Below are positions 56,231-64,000 of a DNA stretch of 64,000 nt, in pieces. Both the position numbers and the translations under genes were made by a program. Source of the stretch: Jeotgalibaca ciconiae (lineage in GTDB: Bacteria > Bacillota > Bacilli > Lactobacillales > Aerococcaceae); the NCBI RefSeq assembly GCF_003955755.1, contig NZ_CP034465.1, positions 2,474,001 to 2,538,000 of the forward strand. The letters run 5' to 3'. Within the stretch, counting starts at the first letter, position 1. Each line of letters opens with the position of its first letter. Under the pieces are notes generated by a model. The model did no database searches. It was not told the DNA's origin and worked only from the letters and a program-made list of their open reading frames with translations.

Positions 56231-56632
56231 ATGAATGGTTTTAATTTATTTTCATTAATTCTCTGGGGTGGATTAATCATATATGGTATTTATTGGTTGT
56301 ATCGCTTTATTGAAAGAAAAAGATCGGCAGAACTTTTAACTTCGGATGAGTTTCGGAAGGACATGCGAAAAGTACAGATTGTGGATGTGAGGGAACGTCC
56401 TGAGTTTGAAGCGGGACACGTTTTAGGAGCAAGAAATATTGCTTTCACACAATTCAAAGAGCGATATCCTGAAATTCGCAAAGATCAACCAGTCTATTTG
56501 TATGATCAACGTACTTCGTTAAGTGGCCGCGCTGCTGCTATTTTAAAAAAGAATGGCTATGACAAAAACAAAATCTTCATCTTAAAAGGCGGTTACGACA
56601 ACTGGGATGGTAAGATTAAAAAAGGAAATTAA
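56231..56632 (+). CDS. Membrane-anchored rhodanese-like protein without catalytic Cys (YqhL-like)
   Basis: A 133-aa protein with one N-terminal membrane helix (about 5-27) and a rhodanese domain (about 35-130: IVDVRERPEFEAGHVLGARNI, then ILKGGYDNWDGK). The active-site loop, which normally begins with Cys, reads YDQRTSLSGRAA, with Asp at the Cys position. It is therefore probably not a sulfurtransferase but a binding or regulatory version. YqhL of Bacillus, near glcK, has the same anchor-plus-rhodanese layout. Confidence 0.88.
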   Translation: MNGFNLFSLILWGGLIIYGIYWLYRFIERKRSAELLTSDEFRKDMRKVQIVDVRERPEFEAGHVLGARNIAFTQFKERYPEIRKDQPVYLYDQRTSLSGRAAAILKKNGYDKNKIFILKGGYDNWDGKIKKGN

Positions 56633-56669
56633 ATAAGAGTGTAATAGAAAATACTCTTTGGAAGAAATT

Positions 56670-56708
56670 AAAAAAGGTTACCTTAATGAGAATGAGGTAA
56701 CCTTTTTA
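56670..56708. terminator. Bidirectional terminator between the rhodanese and DUF4044 genes
   Basis: Stem AAAAAAGGTTACCT / AGGTAACCTTTTT with an 11-nt loop; both convergent genes end nearby. Confidence 0.9.
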
Positions 56709-56722
56709 TTGGACAAGGATTC

Positions 56723-56851
56723 TTATAGATTAATAAATAGGGAATACAAAACGGAGAGAAGCGCGCTTCCGACCATAGCGAATAGCATAATCCAAATAAC
56801 GATTTTTGCCATTTTACTTTGCTTAGAAGTTGTATTTGATTTTTTGCTCAC
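56723..56851 (-). CDS. DUF4044 small membrane protein (42 aa)
   Basis: Very short gene on the minus strand. It encodes a basic N-terminus (MSKKSNTTSKQSKMAK) and one membrane helix (IVIWIMLFAMVGSALLSVLY). This is the DUF4044 pattern of Lactobacillales: Lys-rich start, then VVWIMLxAMxGS. The GTG start at 56851 has AAAGGTGGG upstream, and a TTTACA-17-TAAACT promoter lies at the right distance. An open frame on the plus strand over the same bases crosses a terminator and is not real. Function unknown. Confidence 0.82.
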   Translation of the reverse strand: MSKKSNTTSKQSKMAKIVIWIMLFAMVGSALLSVLYSLFINL

Positions 56852-56883
56852 AATTTACCCACCTTTGCTAGATTTCACTAGCT

Positions 56884-56912
56884 AGTTTACAATAATGCAG
56901 GGAGAATGTAAA
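56884..56912 (-). promoter_or_regulatory. Promoter of the DUF4044 gene
   Basis: Minus strand TTTACA, 17-nt spacer, TAAACT, the same pair as at rplS, 33 bp before the GTG. Confidence 0.6.
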
Positions 56913-57034
56913 TGTTTTAAGCCTATATCGTAATTATATTTCACTTTCCGCCAAAGTATCCTTTCCATTTTCTTTATTTTTTGATAGGATTGTCCTTATA
57001 GTATGATGTGTTTAATATGAAGGGAGCATTAAAT

Positions 57035-58465
57035 ATGACTAAACAACAAATTGGGGTTGTAGGCATGGCTGTAATGGGTAAGAACTTAGCCCTCAATATT
57101 GAAAGTAGAGGATACTCAGTATCTATCTTTAACCGAACTGGATCAAAAACAGAAGCAGTTGTTGCTGAAAATCCTGATAAAAAACTAGTTCCAACATATA
57201 CGATTGAAGAGTTTGTAGATTCACTTGAAAAACCAAGAAGAATTTTATTAATGGTAAAAGCAGGTGTAGCAACAGATAAAACCATTCAATCACTTCTTCC
57301 GCACTTAGATAAAGGAGACGTATTAATTGATGGAGGAAATACTTTCTATCAAGAAACGATCCGTCGTAATAAAGAATTAGAAAATTCTGGTGTGAACTTT
57401 ATCGGAACAGGCGTTTCTGGTGGAGAAGAAGGTGCGCTAAAAGGACCTTCCATTATGCCAGGCGGACAAAAAGAAGCATATGAATTAGTAGCTCCTATTT
57501 TAGAGCAAATCTCCGCAAAAGCAGAAGACGGTACCCCGTGTGTGACTTATATTGGCAGCGATGGTGCTGGACATTATGTAAAGATGGTCCACAACGGTAT
57601 TGAATATGGAGATATGCAATTAATTGCAGAATCTTATGACTTAATGCGTAATTTCCTGAAAATGAGCGTAGAAGAGATTGCTTCAGTCTTCAAAGAGTGG
57701 AATGAAGGCGAACTTGATAGTTACTTGATTGATATTACAGCAGATATTCTAACGAAATATGATCCTGAAACTGGCAAACCAATGGTTGATGTCATTCTAG
57801 ATCGTGCAGGAAACAAGGGTACTGGTAAATGGACTTCTCAAAGTGCACTAGATTTAGGAGTGCCGTTGCCGTTGATTACTGAATCAGTGTTTGCTCGTTT
57901 TATTTCAGCAATCAAGTCCGAACGTGTTGCAGCAAGCAAAATTCTACCAGAACCAACAGAAACTCTACCAGAAGTGGACAAAGCAGAGTTTTTAGAAAAT
58001 ATTCGTAAAGCCTTATACTTTAGTAAAATCATGAGCTATGCTCAAGGTTTTTCTCAAATGCGTTTTGCAAGTGAAGAAAATGACTGGAATCTACAATATG
58101 GCGAAATTGCAAAAATTTGGAGAGCGGGATGCATTATCCGTGCTCGGTTCTTACAAAACATCACTGACGCATATGAAAAGAATCCAGAACTGAAGAATTT
58201 GCTGTTAGACGGTTATTTTATAAATATTACAAAAGAGTATCAACAATCTGTTCGTAAAGTAGTTTCTACTGCCGTGTTAGCTGGTTTGCCAGTTCCGTCT
58301 CTTTCTTCCGCGATTGCATACTTTGATTCTTATCGTTCAGAGACATTGCCAGCAAATATCATTCAAGCACAACGTGATTACTTTGGCGCTCATACTTATG
58401 AACGTACGGATAAAGATGGTGTTTATCACTTTGAATGGGATGAAGAAATAGAAGTTCCGCAATAA
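57035..58465 (+). CDS. gnd: 6-phosphogluconate dehydrogenase (decarboxylating)
   Basis: Converts 6-phosphogluconate to ribulose-5-phosphate, CO2 and NADPH. The N-terminal Rossmann motif is [21 protein letters not shown], the signature [22 protein letters not shown] is near 126-147, and the C-terminal helical domain ends in a normal tail. I chose ATG 57035 (MTKQQIG, 476 aa) behind AAGGGAG; a frame from 57008 lies before it. A TATGAT at 57002-57007 is the probable -10. Confidence 0.96.
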   Translation: MTKQQIGVVGMAVMGKNLALNIESRGYSVSIFNRTGSKTEAVVAENPDKKLVPTYTIEEFVDSLEKPRRILLMVKAGVATDKTIQSLLPHLDKGDVLIDGGNTFYQETIRRNKELENSGVNFIGTGVSGGEEGALKGPSIMPGGQKEAYELVAPILEQISAKAEDGTPCVTYIGSDGAGHYVKMVHNGIEYGDMQLIAESYDLMRNFLKMSVEEIASVFKEWNEGELDSYLIDITADILTKYDPETGKPMVDVILDRAGNKGTGKWTSQSALDLGVPLPLITESVFARFISAIKSERVAASKILPEPTETLPEVDKAEFLENIRKALYFSKIMSYAQGFSQMRFASEENDWNLQYGEIAKIWRAGCIIRARFLQNITDAYEKNPELKNLLLDGYFINITKEYQQSVRKVVSTAVLAGLPVPSLSSAIAYFDSYRSETLPANIIQAQRDYFGAHTYERTDKDGVYHFEWDEEIEVPQ

Positions 58466-58487
58466 ATGACAGTTTTATGCAGCAGGT

Positions 58488-58523
58488 GGAGTTCTCCACC
58501 TGCTGTAATTTATGTGTTTAAAA
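58488..58523 (+). terminator. Terminator hairpin after gnd
   Basis: Perfect 12-bp palindrome CAGCAGGTGGAG / CTCCACCTGCTG; the following T-run is weak (TAATTTATG). Confidence 0.7.
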
Positions 58524-58593
58524 GTAAAAAGCAAACTTATGCAAGTAAAGAGAGAAAAATAGAATGATATAGATGCGTTTTTTATTAGATATA

Positions 58594-58602
58594 TGTTAGA
58601 AT
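58594..58602 (+). promoter_or_regulatory. Extended -10 promoter of the two-component operon
   Basis: TGTTAGAAT, 62 bp before the response regulator start; no clear -35. Confidence 0.45.
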
Positions 58603-58664
58603 GAGAATAGAATTTAATTATAGACGGATAACATGTTATAGAATGATGTAAAAGGGTGAATGCT

Positions 58665-59375
58665 ATGGAGAAAAAAGAAAAGCAACGTATTTTAATCATT
58701 GAAGATGAAAAAAATCTTGCTCGTTTTATTGAATTAGAATTAAAGCATGAAGGGTACGAGACAGAGATTTGTTATAATGGCCGGACAGGACTGGAAGCAG
58801 CTTTAAATTCTGACTGGGATCTAATTCTTCTTGATTTGATGTTACCAGAGTTAAATGGAATTGAAGTGTGTCGACGACTTAGACCAACTAAAAATGTCCC
58901 AATTATCATTATGACGGCTCGTGATTCTGTAATCGATCGTGTTTCTGGATTAGATCATGGTGCAGACGATTATATTGTAAAACCTTTTGCAATTGAAGAA
59001 TTGCTTGCGAGAATCCGCGCTTTGTTACGTCGTATTGAAATTGAAGAAGAACAAAGAAAAGTAAAACAAACAACGGTAACTTATCGTGATTTAGTCATTG
59101 AAAAAGAAAATAGAATTGTTCGTCGTAATGATGAACCGATTGAATTAACAAAACGGGAATATGAATTGCTATTAATCTTGATGGAAAACGTAAATGTGGT
59201 TCTTTCTCGAGATGTCCTTTTGAATAAAGTATGGGGCTATAAGTCTGAAGTAGAAACAAACGTAGTAGACGTATACATTCGTTACCTAAGAAATAAAATT
59301 GATGTTCCTGGAAAAGACAGCTACATTCAAACGGTTCGTGGAACTGGATATGTTATGCGTTCACTAAATTCATGA
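58665..59375 (+). CDS. covR: OmpR-family response regulator, CovR/CsrR-ArlR type
   Basis: Transcription regulator of the CovRS/ArlRS group, which controls surface and virulence-like functions. The receiver domain has the acidic pocket E13/D14, the phospho-acceptor Asp57 (LILLDLMLPE) and Lys106 (IVKPF). The winged-helix DNA-binding domain is about 135-232, with LTKREYELLLILMENVN and NVVDVYIRYLRNKI. I chose ATG 58665 behind AAAGGGTG; GTG 58656 is in frame but inside the SD region. It is followed 14 bp later by its kinase. Confidence 0.9.
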   Translation: MEKKEKQRILIIEDEKNLARFIELELKHEGYETEICYNGRTGLEAALNSDWDLILLDLMLPELNGIEVCRRLRPTKNVPIIIMTARDSVIDRVSGLDHGADDYIVKPFAIEELLARIRALLRRIEIEEEQRKVKQTTVTYRDLVIEKENRIVRRNDEPIELTKREYELLLILMENVNVVLSRDVLLNKVWGYKSEVETNVVDVYIRYLRNKIDVPGKDSYIQTVRGTGYVMRSLNS

Positions 59376-59389
59376 TGGGATGAATAAAT

Positions 59390-60880
59390 ATGCCTTATAG
59401 AAAGAAAGGAACCACCAGTTCGATACGTTGGAAGTGGGGGCTCCGATTAACCGTTGCCTTTTTATCTTTATTTCTATTTACATCATTCTTTGTATTAAGT
59501 AAGATTCATGAAAGTTTGTATGAGAAAGAAAGACAAGATGCTGAGGAAATGGTTCACACGGTATCTGAGACCTTTGCCCAATTAGATACTAGCTTAACAG
59601 AAAATAATGTCAAAAGTCTAATGGAAAAAATCTCCGTTTCTACAACCACAAGAGGTGTTTTGAGGGTAGACAACGTTCCTTATCTCGATGAATTAGAGGG
59701 ACGGGGGATTACGATTCGCGTATTTAATACGGATGGACGTTTACTCTATGAATCTCGACGTATGAATACAGCATTTCAACGAAATTCCGGTTTTTATTTT
59801 AATGAAACAAAATACAACAACAGAGATGCTTTTGTTGGCGGCAATACAATTGTTGGAAAAGAAAACTCTATGCTGCTAGGATACGTTCAGATTGTTTTTC
59901 GTATGAGTGACTATCATGAACTTGTTTCACAAAACAATAAATACATTTTTGTCTTTATGTTACTGGGCTCGATTATTTGTGTGTTGTTAGGATACGGATT
60001 TGCACAATATTTCTTCAGACCCATTAAACATATGGCAGATACAATGAATGATATTACCGAAGATACTTTATCACAATCACGTATCAATATTAAAAGTAAA
60101 GATCGTGACGATGAACTGACTGATTTGTCTGAGCAGATAAATAATTTATTAGATAAGATGGCTTTGTACGTTTCACAACAAAAACAGTTTGTTGAAGACG
60201 TTTCTCATGAATTAAGGACACCTACCGCAATTGTAGAGGGCCATCTAAAGCTTTTAAATCGTTGGGGCAAGGACGACCCTCAGGTGCTGGAAGAATCGCT
60301 ACATGCGTCTTTAAATGAAATCACACGAATGAAAACATTGGTGCAAGAAATGCTGGACCTTTCGAGAGCAGAACAAGTCCAGATGCATTATCACAACGAG
60401 ATAACCCCAATTGGAGAGGTTGTGAAGCAAGTTTTTCACAATTTTGAAATGCTTTATTCAGAATTCACTATTTATTTTGATGATGACCTCGATAACGAAA
60501 GGTATGTAAATATTTACCGCAATCATCTCGAACAAATTTTAGTAATTCTGCTTGATAATGCTGTGAAATATTCAACAGAACGAAAAGAAATTCACATTTC
60601 TATTTCCGAGACACTTTCCAGAGTGCAGATTGCTATTCAGGATTTCGGGGAAGGAATGTCTCAAGAAGATCAGAAAAAAATATTTAATCGTTTTTACCGA
60701 GTAGATAAAGCTAGATCAAGAGAAAAGGGTGGTCATGGTCTAGGATTATCGATTGCAAAGGAACTGTTAGAAGGTTATAAAGGAGATATATCTGTCGAGA
60801 GTGTGCTGGGGCATGGAACTGTCTTTCGTATCCAGCTGCCATTCATGGTTGATTATCAAAAAGAGGAAGAAGAAATCTAA
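59390..60880 (+). CDS. covS: Sensor histidine kinase, CovS/CsrS-ArlS type
   Basis: Membrane kinase partner of the upstream regulator, 496 aa. Two membrane helices (about 16-38 and 185-207) flank an extracellular sensor domain. A HAMP linker follows (about 208-260). The phospho-acceptor His is in VEDVSHELRTPTAIVEGH near residue 275. The ATPase domain shows the N box ILLDNAVKY, G1 DFGEGM and G2 GGHGLGLSIA. The signal is not predictable. The stop is followed at once by a dispersed repeat in reverse orientation. Confidence 0.9.
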   Translation: MPYRKKGTTSSIRWKWGLRLTVAFLSLFLFTSFFVLSKIHESLYEKERQDAEEMVHTVSETFAQLDTSLTENNVKSLMEKISVSTTTRGVLRVDNVPYLDELEGRGITIRVFNTDGRLLYESRRMNTAFQRNSGFYFNETKYNNRDAFVGGNTIVGKENSMLLGYVQIVFRMSDYHELVSQNNKYIFVFMLLGSIICVLLGYGFAQYFFRPIKHMADTMNDITEDTLSQSRINIKSKDRDDELTDLSEQINNLLDKMALYVSQQKQFVEDVSHELRTPTAIVEGHLKLLNRWGKDDPQVLEESLHASLNEITRMKTLVQEMLDLSRAEQVQMHYHNEITPIGEVVKQVFHNFEMLYSEFTIYFDDDLDNERYVNIYRNHLEQILVILLDNAVKYSTERKEIHISISETLSRVQIAIQDFGEGMSQEDQKKIFNRFYRVDKARSREKGGHGLGLSIAKELLEGYKGDISVESVLGHGTVFRIQLPFMVDYQKEEEEI

Positions 60881-60883
60881 GAA

Positions 60884-61090
60884 AAGCGGACAAGTCCGCC
60901 TTGGCCTATGAAAAAATAGGAAATTTGACCCTGAATTGTCAGGAGACTTCACGCTTCAGCGGGTTAGTCGAATGATATGCGTTAGCGAGCAGCGAAGCGC
61001 GCAATGGGGCAGATTTATCTTTTTTTCACTAGGTCAGGACTTGGGAGCTAGACATTGATGGCTGAACTTATAATCCCCTAGTCTATAAAA
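60884..61090 (-). repeat. Dispersed repeat, copy 5 (longest, minus strand)
   Basis: In reverse complement it starts in the yidC terminator T-tract (TTTTTTATAGACTAGGGG), runs nearly base for base like copy 3 (15624-15786), and ends in GGCGGACTTGTCCGCTTTTC. It carries about 50 extra bases (about 60937-60986) between GCTGCTC and ATTCAGGG that copy 3 lacks. No protein frame is evident. It fills the gap between covS and yidC. Confidence 0.88.
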
Positions 61091-61126
61091 AAGGAAGCTG
61101 ACCGATATCGGTCAGCTTCCTTTTTT
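61087..61126. terminator. Terminator of yidC
   Basis: Perfect 40-nt palindrome AAAAAAGGAAGCTGACCGAT with its complement; symmetric, so active on both strands. Confidence 0.93.
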
Positions 61127-61160
61127 GCTATCTAGTCTTACAAGTTGATTTATATCAATA

Positions 61161-62099
61161 TTAACGGCGGTCTTTTTGTTGTTTCCCTGCATTTCTTCCT
61201 TTTCCTTTGTTTGCGTACTGTTGAGACGCAGATAAAGTTTTGACAGGCTTTGTACTTGGCTTGTTAACAGGTTTTGCTTTTTTGATTGGTTTCTTAATTG
61301 GATTGTTTTTAAGCTCTTCTGCCACTTCAGCTTTGACACGAGGCTTAATCAGTTTATTCTGAATAAGTGTTTGTCCTACTGCAAAGATACCACCTGCTAG
61401 CCAGTAAAGCGCTAAACCTGCAGGAGAAGACCATGAGAAGAATAAAATCATGATCGGATTCATAAGCAGCATTGTCTTCATTTGGCCTCTTGTTTCTTCA
61501 GGCATGCCCATCATGGAAACATATCCTTGACCAAGATAAGCTACCCCGGCAAGAATTGCTAAAAGAATGCTTGGGCTCCCAAGGTTAATACCCAAAAATG
61601 TACTCGCGGAAATTTGAGGAGTTAAGTTTACAGCTTGATACATTGCCGTAAAGACAGGCATCTGAATCAAGATTGGCAAACAACCGACTCCACCGGTCAT
61701 ACTGATATTATTTTCTTTGTAAAGAGCCATCATATCTTGAGAAGCTTCATTTTTCTCTTCTGGAGTTTCTGCTTCTTTTTGACGACGTTGGATATCTTCT
61801 AGTTCAGGCTTGATGTAACTCATTTTTTCTTGCTGAATCATTGATTTCTTTATTTGACTAAAGTTCAATGGCATAATGATGATACGAACAATAATTGTTA
61901 TCAAGATAATCGCCAAGCCATAATTACCACCGAATAATTCTGCTAGCCAAACAATTAAATTACCCGTTGGAACAACCATGTATTCGTATATAAATCCAGT
62001 TGGATTCCTGTTTTCGTCATATTGCATACAACCTGAAAGAAAAGTTAAGATTGCTAGCATTTCTGCTGAAAACATTAATTTCTTTTTATTAAATTTCAT
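61161..62099 (-). CDS. yidC: Membrane protein insertase YidC/Oxa1 (lipoprotein)
   Basis: Inserts and folds membrane proteins, alone or with SecYEG. The 312-aa precursor has a lipoprotein signal ending in LSGC, then five membrane helices with the YidC motifs LNFSQIKKSMIQQEKM and GGVGCLPILIQMPVFTAMYQAV. The hydrophilic groove Arg is in IIVRIIIMPL. A lysine-rich tail (about 260-312) can contact ribosomes. I chose the ATG at 62099 because AAAAAGGA lies 7-8 nt upstream; the ATG at 62126 precedes that SD. Confidence 0.94.
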   Translation of the reverse strand: MKFNKKKLMFSAEMLAILTFLSGCMQYDENRNPTGFIYEYMVVPTGNLIVWLAELFGGNYGLAIILITIIVRIIIMPLNFSQIKKSMIQQEKMSYIKPELEDIQRRQKEAETPEEKNEASQDMMALYKENNISMTGGVGCLPILIQMPVFTAMYQAVNLTPQISASTFLGINLGSPSILLAILAGVAYLGQGYVSMMGMPEETRGQMKTMLLMNPIMILFFSWSSPAGLALYWLAGGIFAVGQTLIQNKLIKPRVKAEVAEELKNNPIKKPIKKAKPVNKPSTKPVKTLSASQQYANKGKGRNAGKQQKDRR

Positions 62100-62160
62100 G
62101 ACAACATTCCTTTTTAAAAATTTCATATGTCACTAACTATACAGGAGTAAAGTTGTTATT

Positions 62161-62436
62161 TCAATTAGTTATTTTAAAGCTTACGAAATTATCAAGCTTT
62201 GCGTCATCTGTAACGATGACATTATTCACTTTTGAAAATGGAGTGGGATTATTTTCCAATGCAGTAATAAATTGTTCTATGCGTTCATTTGTCCCTGCTG
62301 CTTCGATGTAAACTGAGCCGTCTGACTCGTTGCGGACCGTTCCTTTTACTTCCATGTCATCTGCTAATTGTTTTGTGACATAACGAAAGCCTACACCTTG
62401 TACACGGCCGATTACCTGGATCTTTACTTTTCTCAT
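62161..62436 (-). CDS. acyP: Acylphosphatase
   Basis: Small enzyme (91 aa) that hydrolyses acyl phosphates. The signature GRVQGVGFRYVT (residues 10-21) includes the catalytic Arg; the Asn is in VKGTVRNESDGSV. AAAGGAGG precedes the ATG. It is 61 bp upstream of yidC on the same strand, the usual pairing in Lactobacillales. Confidence 0.95.
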   Translation of the reverse strand: MRKVKIQVIGRVQGVGFRYVTKQLADDMEVKGTVRNESDGSVYIEAAGTNERIEQFITALENNPTPFSKVNNVIVTDDAKLDNFVSFKITN

Positions 62437-62557
62437 TATTTTTCCTCCTTTGAATCAATTTATTTCCCTCGATAGGAGCTTTCTGCTATATTTTTAGTGT
62501 ACTCACTGGAGAGCATCCAGTCAATTTTAATGGAAGATTGTAAAGAGAGGTAATTGT

Positions 62558-62851
62558 ATGTATCAAGTTTTTTTAACAAAAGGCGAATACGAGCCTTGGT
62601 GGTTTTTTGATGATTGGAAGACATTAGTGATAAAAAAAGTTGATTGTTCAAATTTTAAAGAGGCGCATCAAGTTTATGAGCAATACTCTTCTGAACTTTC
62701 ATCGAGATATCCTTTTCAAAAGAATAAAACACCTTTTTTAAAGGCATATTGGTGTGAAGAAGAAATGGAGTATTGTGAGTCTTGTGAAGACGATATACAA
62801 ATTTTTCATGGAGTAATGTTATTGCATGATGAACAGATATTGGAATTATAA
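62558..62851 (+). CDS. DUF1033 family protein
   Basis: A 97-aa cytoplasmic protein matching the DUF1033 family (MYQVFLTKGEYEPWWFFDDWK at the N-terminus, with an acidic Cys-containing stretch CEEEMEYCESCEDD near 66-79). Function unknown. The SD AGAGAGG precedes the ATG. It is divergent from acyP. The four cysteines might bind a metal, which is a guess. Confidence 0.82.
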   Translation: MYQVFLTKGEYEPWWFFDDWKTLVIKKVDCSNFKEAHQVYEQYSSELSSRYPFQKNKTPFLKAYWCEEEMEYCESCEDDIQIFHGVMLLHDEQILEL

Positions 62852-62862
62852 TTATATAAATG

Positions 62863-62893
62863 AAAGGATATCCAATGATGGATGTCCTTTTTC
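62863..62893 (+). terminator. Terminator of the DUF1033 gene
   Basis: AAAGGATATCCA / TGGATGTCCTTT stem with one mismatch and TTTTT. Confidence 0.8.
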
Positions 62894-62995
62894 TATGGAG
62901 ATGAGTTTGGTTCCCTAAAAGTTATTCGAATCATGTATAATAAGATTACATGAGCTTAACGTAATAATTTATAAATAGATAAAAGAAGGAAATGA

Positions 62996-64000
62996 GTGAA
63001 GACTGTGGCAAGAACACCAACGAATAAGAATAAAACAAAACGAAAAACAAAAAAGACAAACAAAGTTTCATATGAATTAGTGGGAATATTATTCGTATTT
63101 TCAGCTGTGTTAGGGCTAAGCCAATTAGGATTTATTGGTATATTAATCGCGAACTTTTTCCGTTTCTTTTTTGGAGAACTGTTTGTAGTTCCCCTTGCAT
63201 TATTTGGAATATATGGTTTGTATTTACTAATAATGGGCAGAGAACCGCGTTTAAGGAAAAACTTTGTGTTATCTGGCGTGTTATTTTTAGTTGCAGGGAT
63301 GCTTTTATTGCATGCTCAAACGTTTCAGCACGTAATGGATTCAGAGGGATCTCTTTTTCAAATTACCTTAATGCGTTTTCTATCTGACGTAAGAACCAGC
63401 ACGGTTTCAGGGATTATGGGAGGCGGCATGATTGGTGCTGTTTTATACCAATGCAGCCATTTCCTCGTATCCCAATGGGGAACCTTTACCATTATAGGCT
63501 TCTTGGTTTTCTTTGGAGTTTGTGTGTTATTCGGAATGGATACGCATGATGTCATGGAATTAATTAGAAAAATATTTTTATCAATCTATGGCTTCCTCCA
63601 AAAACTATTTAATCCAATTATCAATTTTATGAAGGAAAAAGTAGGAGAAAAAACAGAGCAATTAAAGAATCGAGAAGCTCAGCCGTCCATCGTAACTTCT
63701 CAAAAAGAAGTGGGAGCAGAATCTTCTTCGAATGATAACTGGTTTAAAAAAGCGAAAAATAAAATCAGGAAAGAAACAACTGCAATGATTGTGGATGAAG
63801 AAAAAGAAAGAGACGATACGCCAGAACAAATTCAATTAATGATTGACAGTTACCAAAAGAAAGATGAGGTAGCTATGAAACAAGAGGAAGAAACCCAATC
63901 AAGTGGAGAGAAAATTAAAGAGCTTGAAGAAATTGAAGAAGACGATAATGAAGAGGTATTGGATTTTGAAATTACCGAAGAAACAGAAAATCGTGATTAT
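62996..64000 (+). CDS. ftsK: DNA translocase FtsK/SpoIIIE (3' end cut by window)
   Basis: N-terminal 335 residues of the septal DNA pump that clears chromosome from the division site. A basic tail (residues 1-25) is followed by four to five membrane helices (about 27-190, with VSYELVGILFVFSAVLGL and TVSGIMGGGMIGAV), the FtsK_4TM domain, then a long charged linker rich in Glu/Lys/Gln. The motor and gamma domains lie beyond the window. I chose GTG 62996 behind AGAAGGA; an in-frame TGA directly precedes it. GTG 63005 is an alternative. Confidence 0.9.
   Translation, partial: MKTVARTPTNKNKTKRKTKKTNKVSYELVGILFVFSAVLGLSQLGFIGILIANFFRFFFGELFVVPLALFGIYGLYLLIMGREPRLRKNFVLSGVLFLVAGMLLLHAQTFQHVMDSEGSLFQITLMRFLSDVRTSTVSGIMGGGMIGAVLYQCSHFLVSQWGTFTIIGFLVFFGVCVLFGMDTHDVMELIRKIFLSIYGFLQKLFNPIINFMKEKVGEKTEQLKNREAQPSIVTSQKEVGAESSSNDNWFKKAKNKIRKETTAMIVDEEKERDDTPEQIQLMIDSYQKKDEVAMKQEEETQSSGEKIKELEEIEEDDNEEVLDFEITEETENRDY

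Noticed and set aside
56658-56885. 75-codon plus-strand open frame after the rhodanese gene
   Set aside because: It runs through a strong terminator stem and lies opposite the better-supported DUF4044 gene, and no SD precedes it.
62460-62651. 63-codon minus-strand frame opposite the DUF1033 start
   Set aside because: It overlaps the well-supported DUF1033 start on the other strand, has no SD and no recognisable family.

Overview
The window is a stretch of chromosome from an AT-rich, Gram-positive bacterium of the order Lactobacillales. The evidence is the gene order (rnc-smc-HAD-ftsY-ylxM-ffh-rpsP-khpA-rimM-trmD-rplS; cshB, DUF1189, sodA, pbpA, rpmG, 5-FCL, rhomboid, glcK as in the Bacillus yqg region), the small DUF4044 and DUF1033 proteins, a lipoprotein YidC, a bifunctional AdhE and an enterococcal-type NADH peroxidase. 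A Carnobacteriaceae-like genome fits best, but that is an inference from family resemblance. No phage, IS, CRISPR array, tRNA or rRNA is visible. Many genes appear to use TTG or GTG starts placed correctly behind a Shine-Dalgarno (SD) sequence.

Layout. 1-4.5 kb: the end of an oligopeptide ABC transporter operon (oppF partial, B, C, A). 4.5-15.2 kb: RNase III, chromosome condensation, SRP targeting (FtsY, YlxM, Ffh) and ribosome/tRNA maturation genes. 15.2-15.9 kb: a 750-bp gene-free array of repeats. 15.9-20 kb: a hypothetical gene, NADH peroxidase with a PerR-like box, a HAD phosphatase and the yitV-yitW pair. 20-26.4 kb: an AraC regulator divergent from an LplABC-type sugar importer with a DUF624 protein and a GH88/105 hydrolase, probably an uptake and processing locus for unsaturated (pectin-like) oligosaccharides under a cre site. 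26.4-32.4 kb: clpB with a CtsR operator, the NfeD-FloA membrane-microdomain operon and a TIM-barrel protein. 32.5-37.2 kb: tgt, yajC, comN and adhE with CcpA and Rex sites. 37.4-42.6 kb: a frameshifted dinB, a ZIP transporter and the ytkL-ytoI-nrnA group. 42.6-50 kb: zwf, cshB, DUF1189, sodA and yfhO. 50-57 kb: PBP2, two small membrane proteins, rpmG, a structured RNA that is probably 6S RNA, 5-FCL, rhomboid, glucokinase, a degenerate rhodanese and a 42-aa DUF4044 gene. 57-64 kb: gnd, a CovRS/ArlRS-type two-component system, yidC, acyP, DUF1033 and the start of ftsK/spoIIIE.

The genes describe a fermentative, aerotolerant cell. Glucokinase, Zwf and Gnd feed the oxidative pentose phosphate path. 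AdhE and the NADH peroxidase reoxidise NADH under redox and peroxide control (Rex-like, CcpA and PerR-like sites). SodA handles superoxide. Opp and the sugar importer bring in nutrients.

The least explained part is non-coding. A family of about 70-200 bp repeats is present in five copies (three behind rplS, one behind cshB, one behind yidC). Each copy begins at the T-tract of a terminator or terminator-like hairpin, the gene-linked copies lie in the same orientation as the upstream gene, and the best-preserved copies end in their own GC-rich hairpin. Between two of these copies lie three 51-nt tandem units, each a hairpin with GATGTTCAA-type arms and a compensatory base-pair change. This is the best candidate here for something undescribed.
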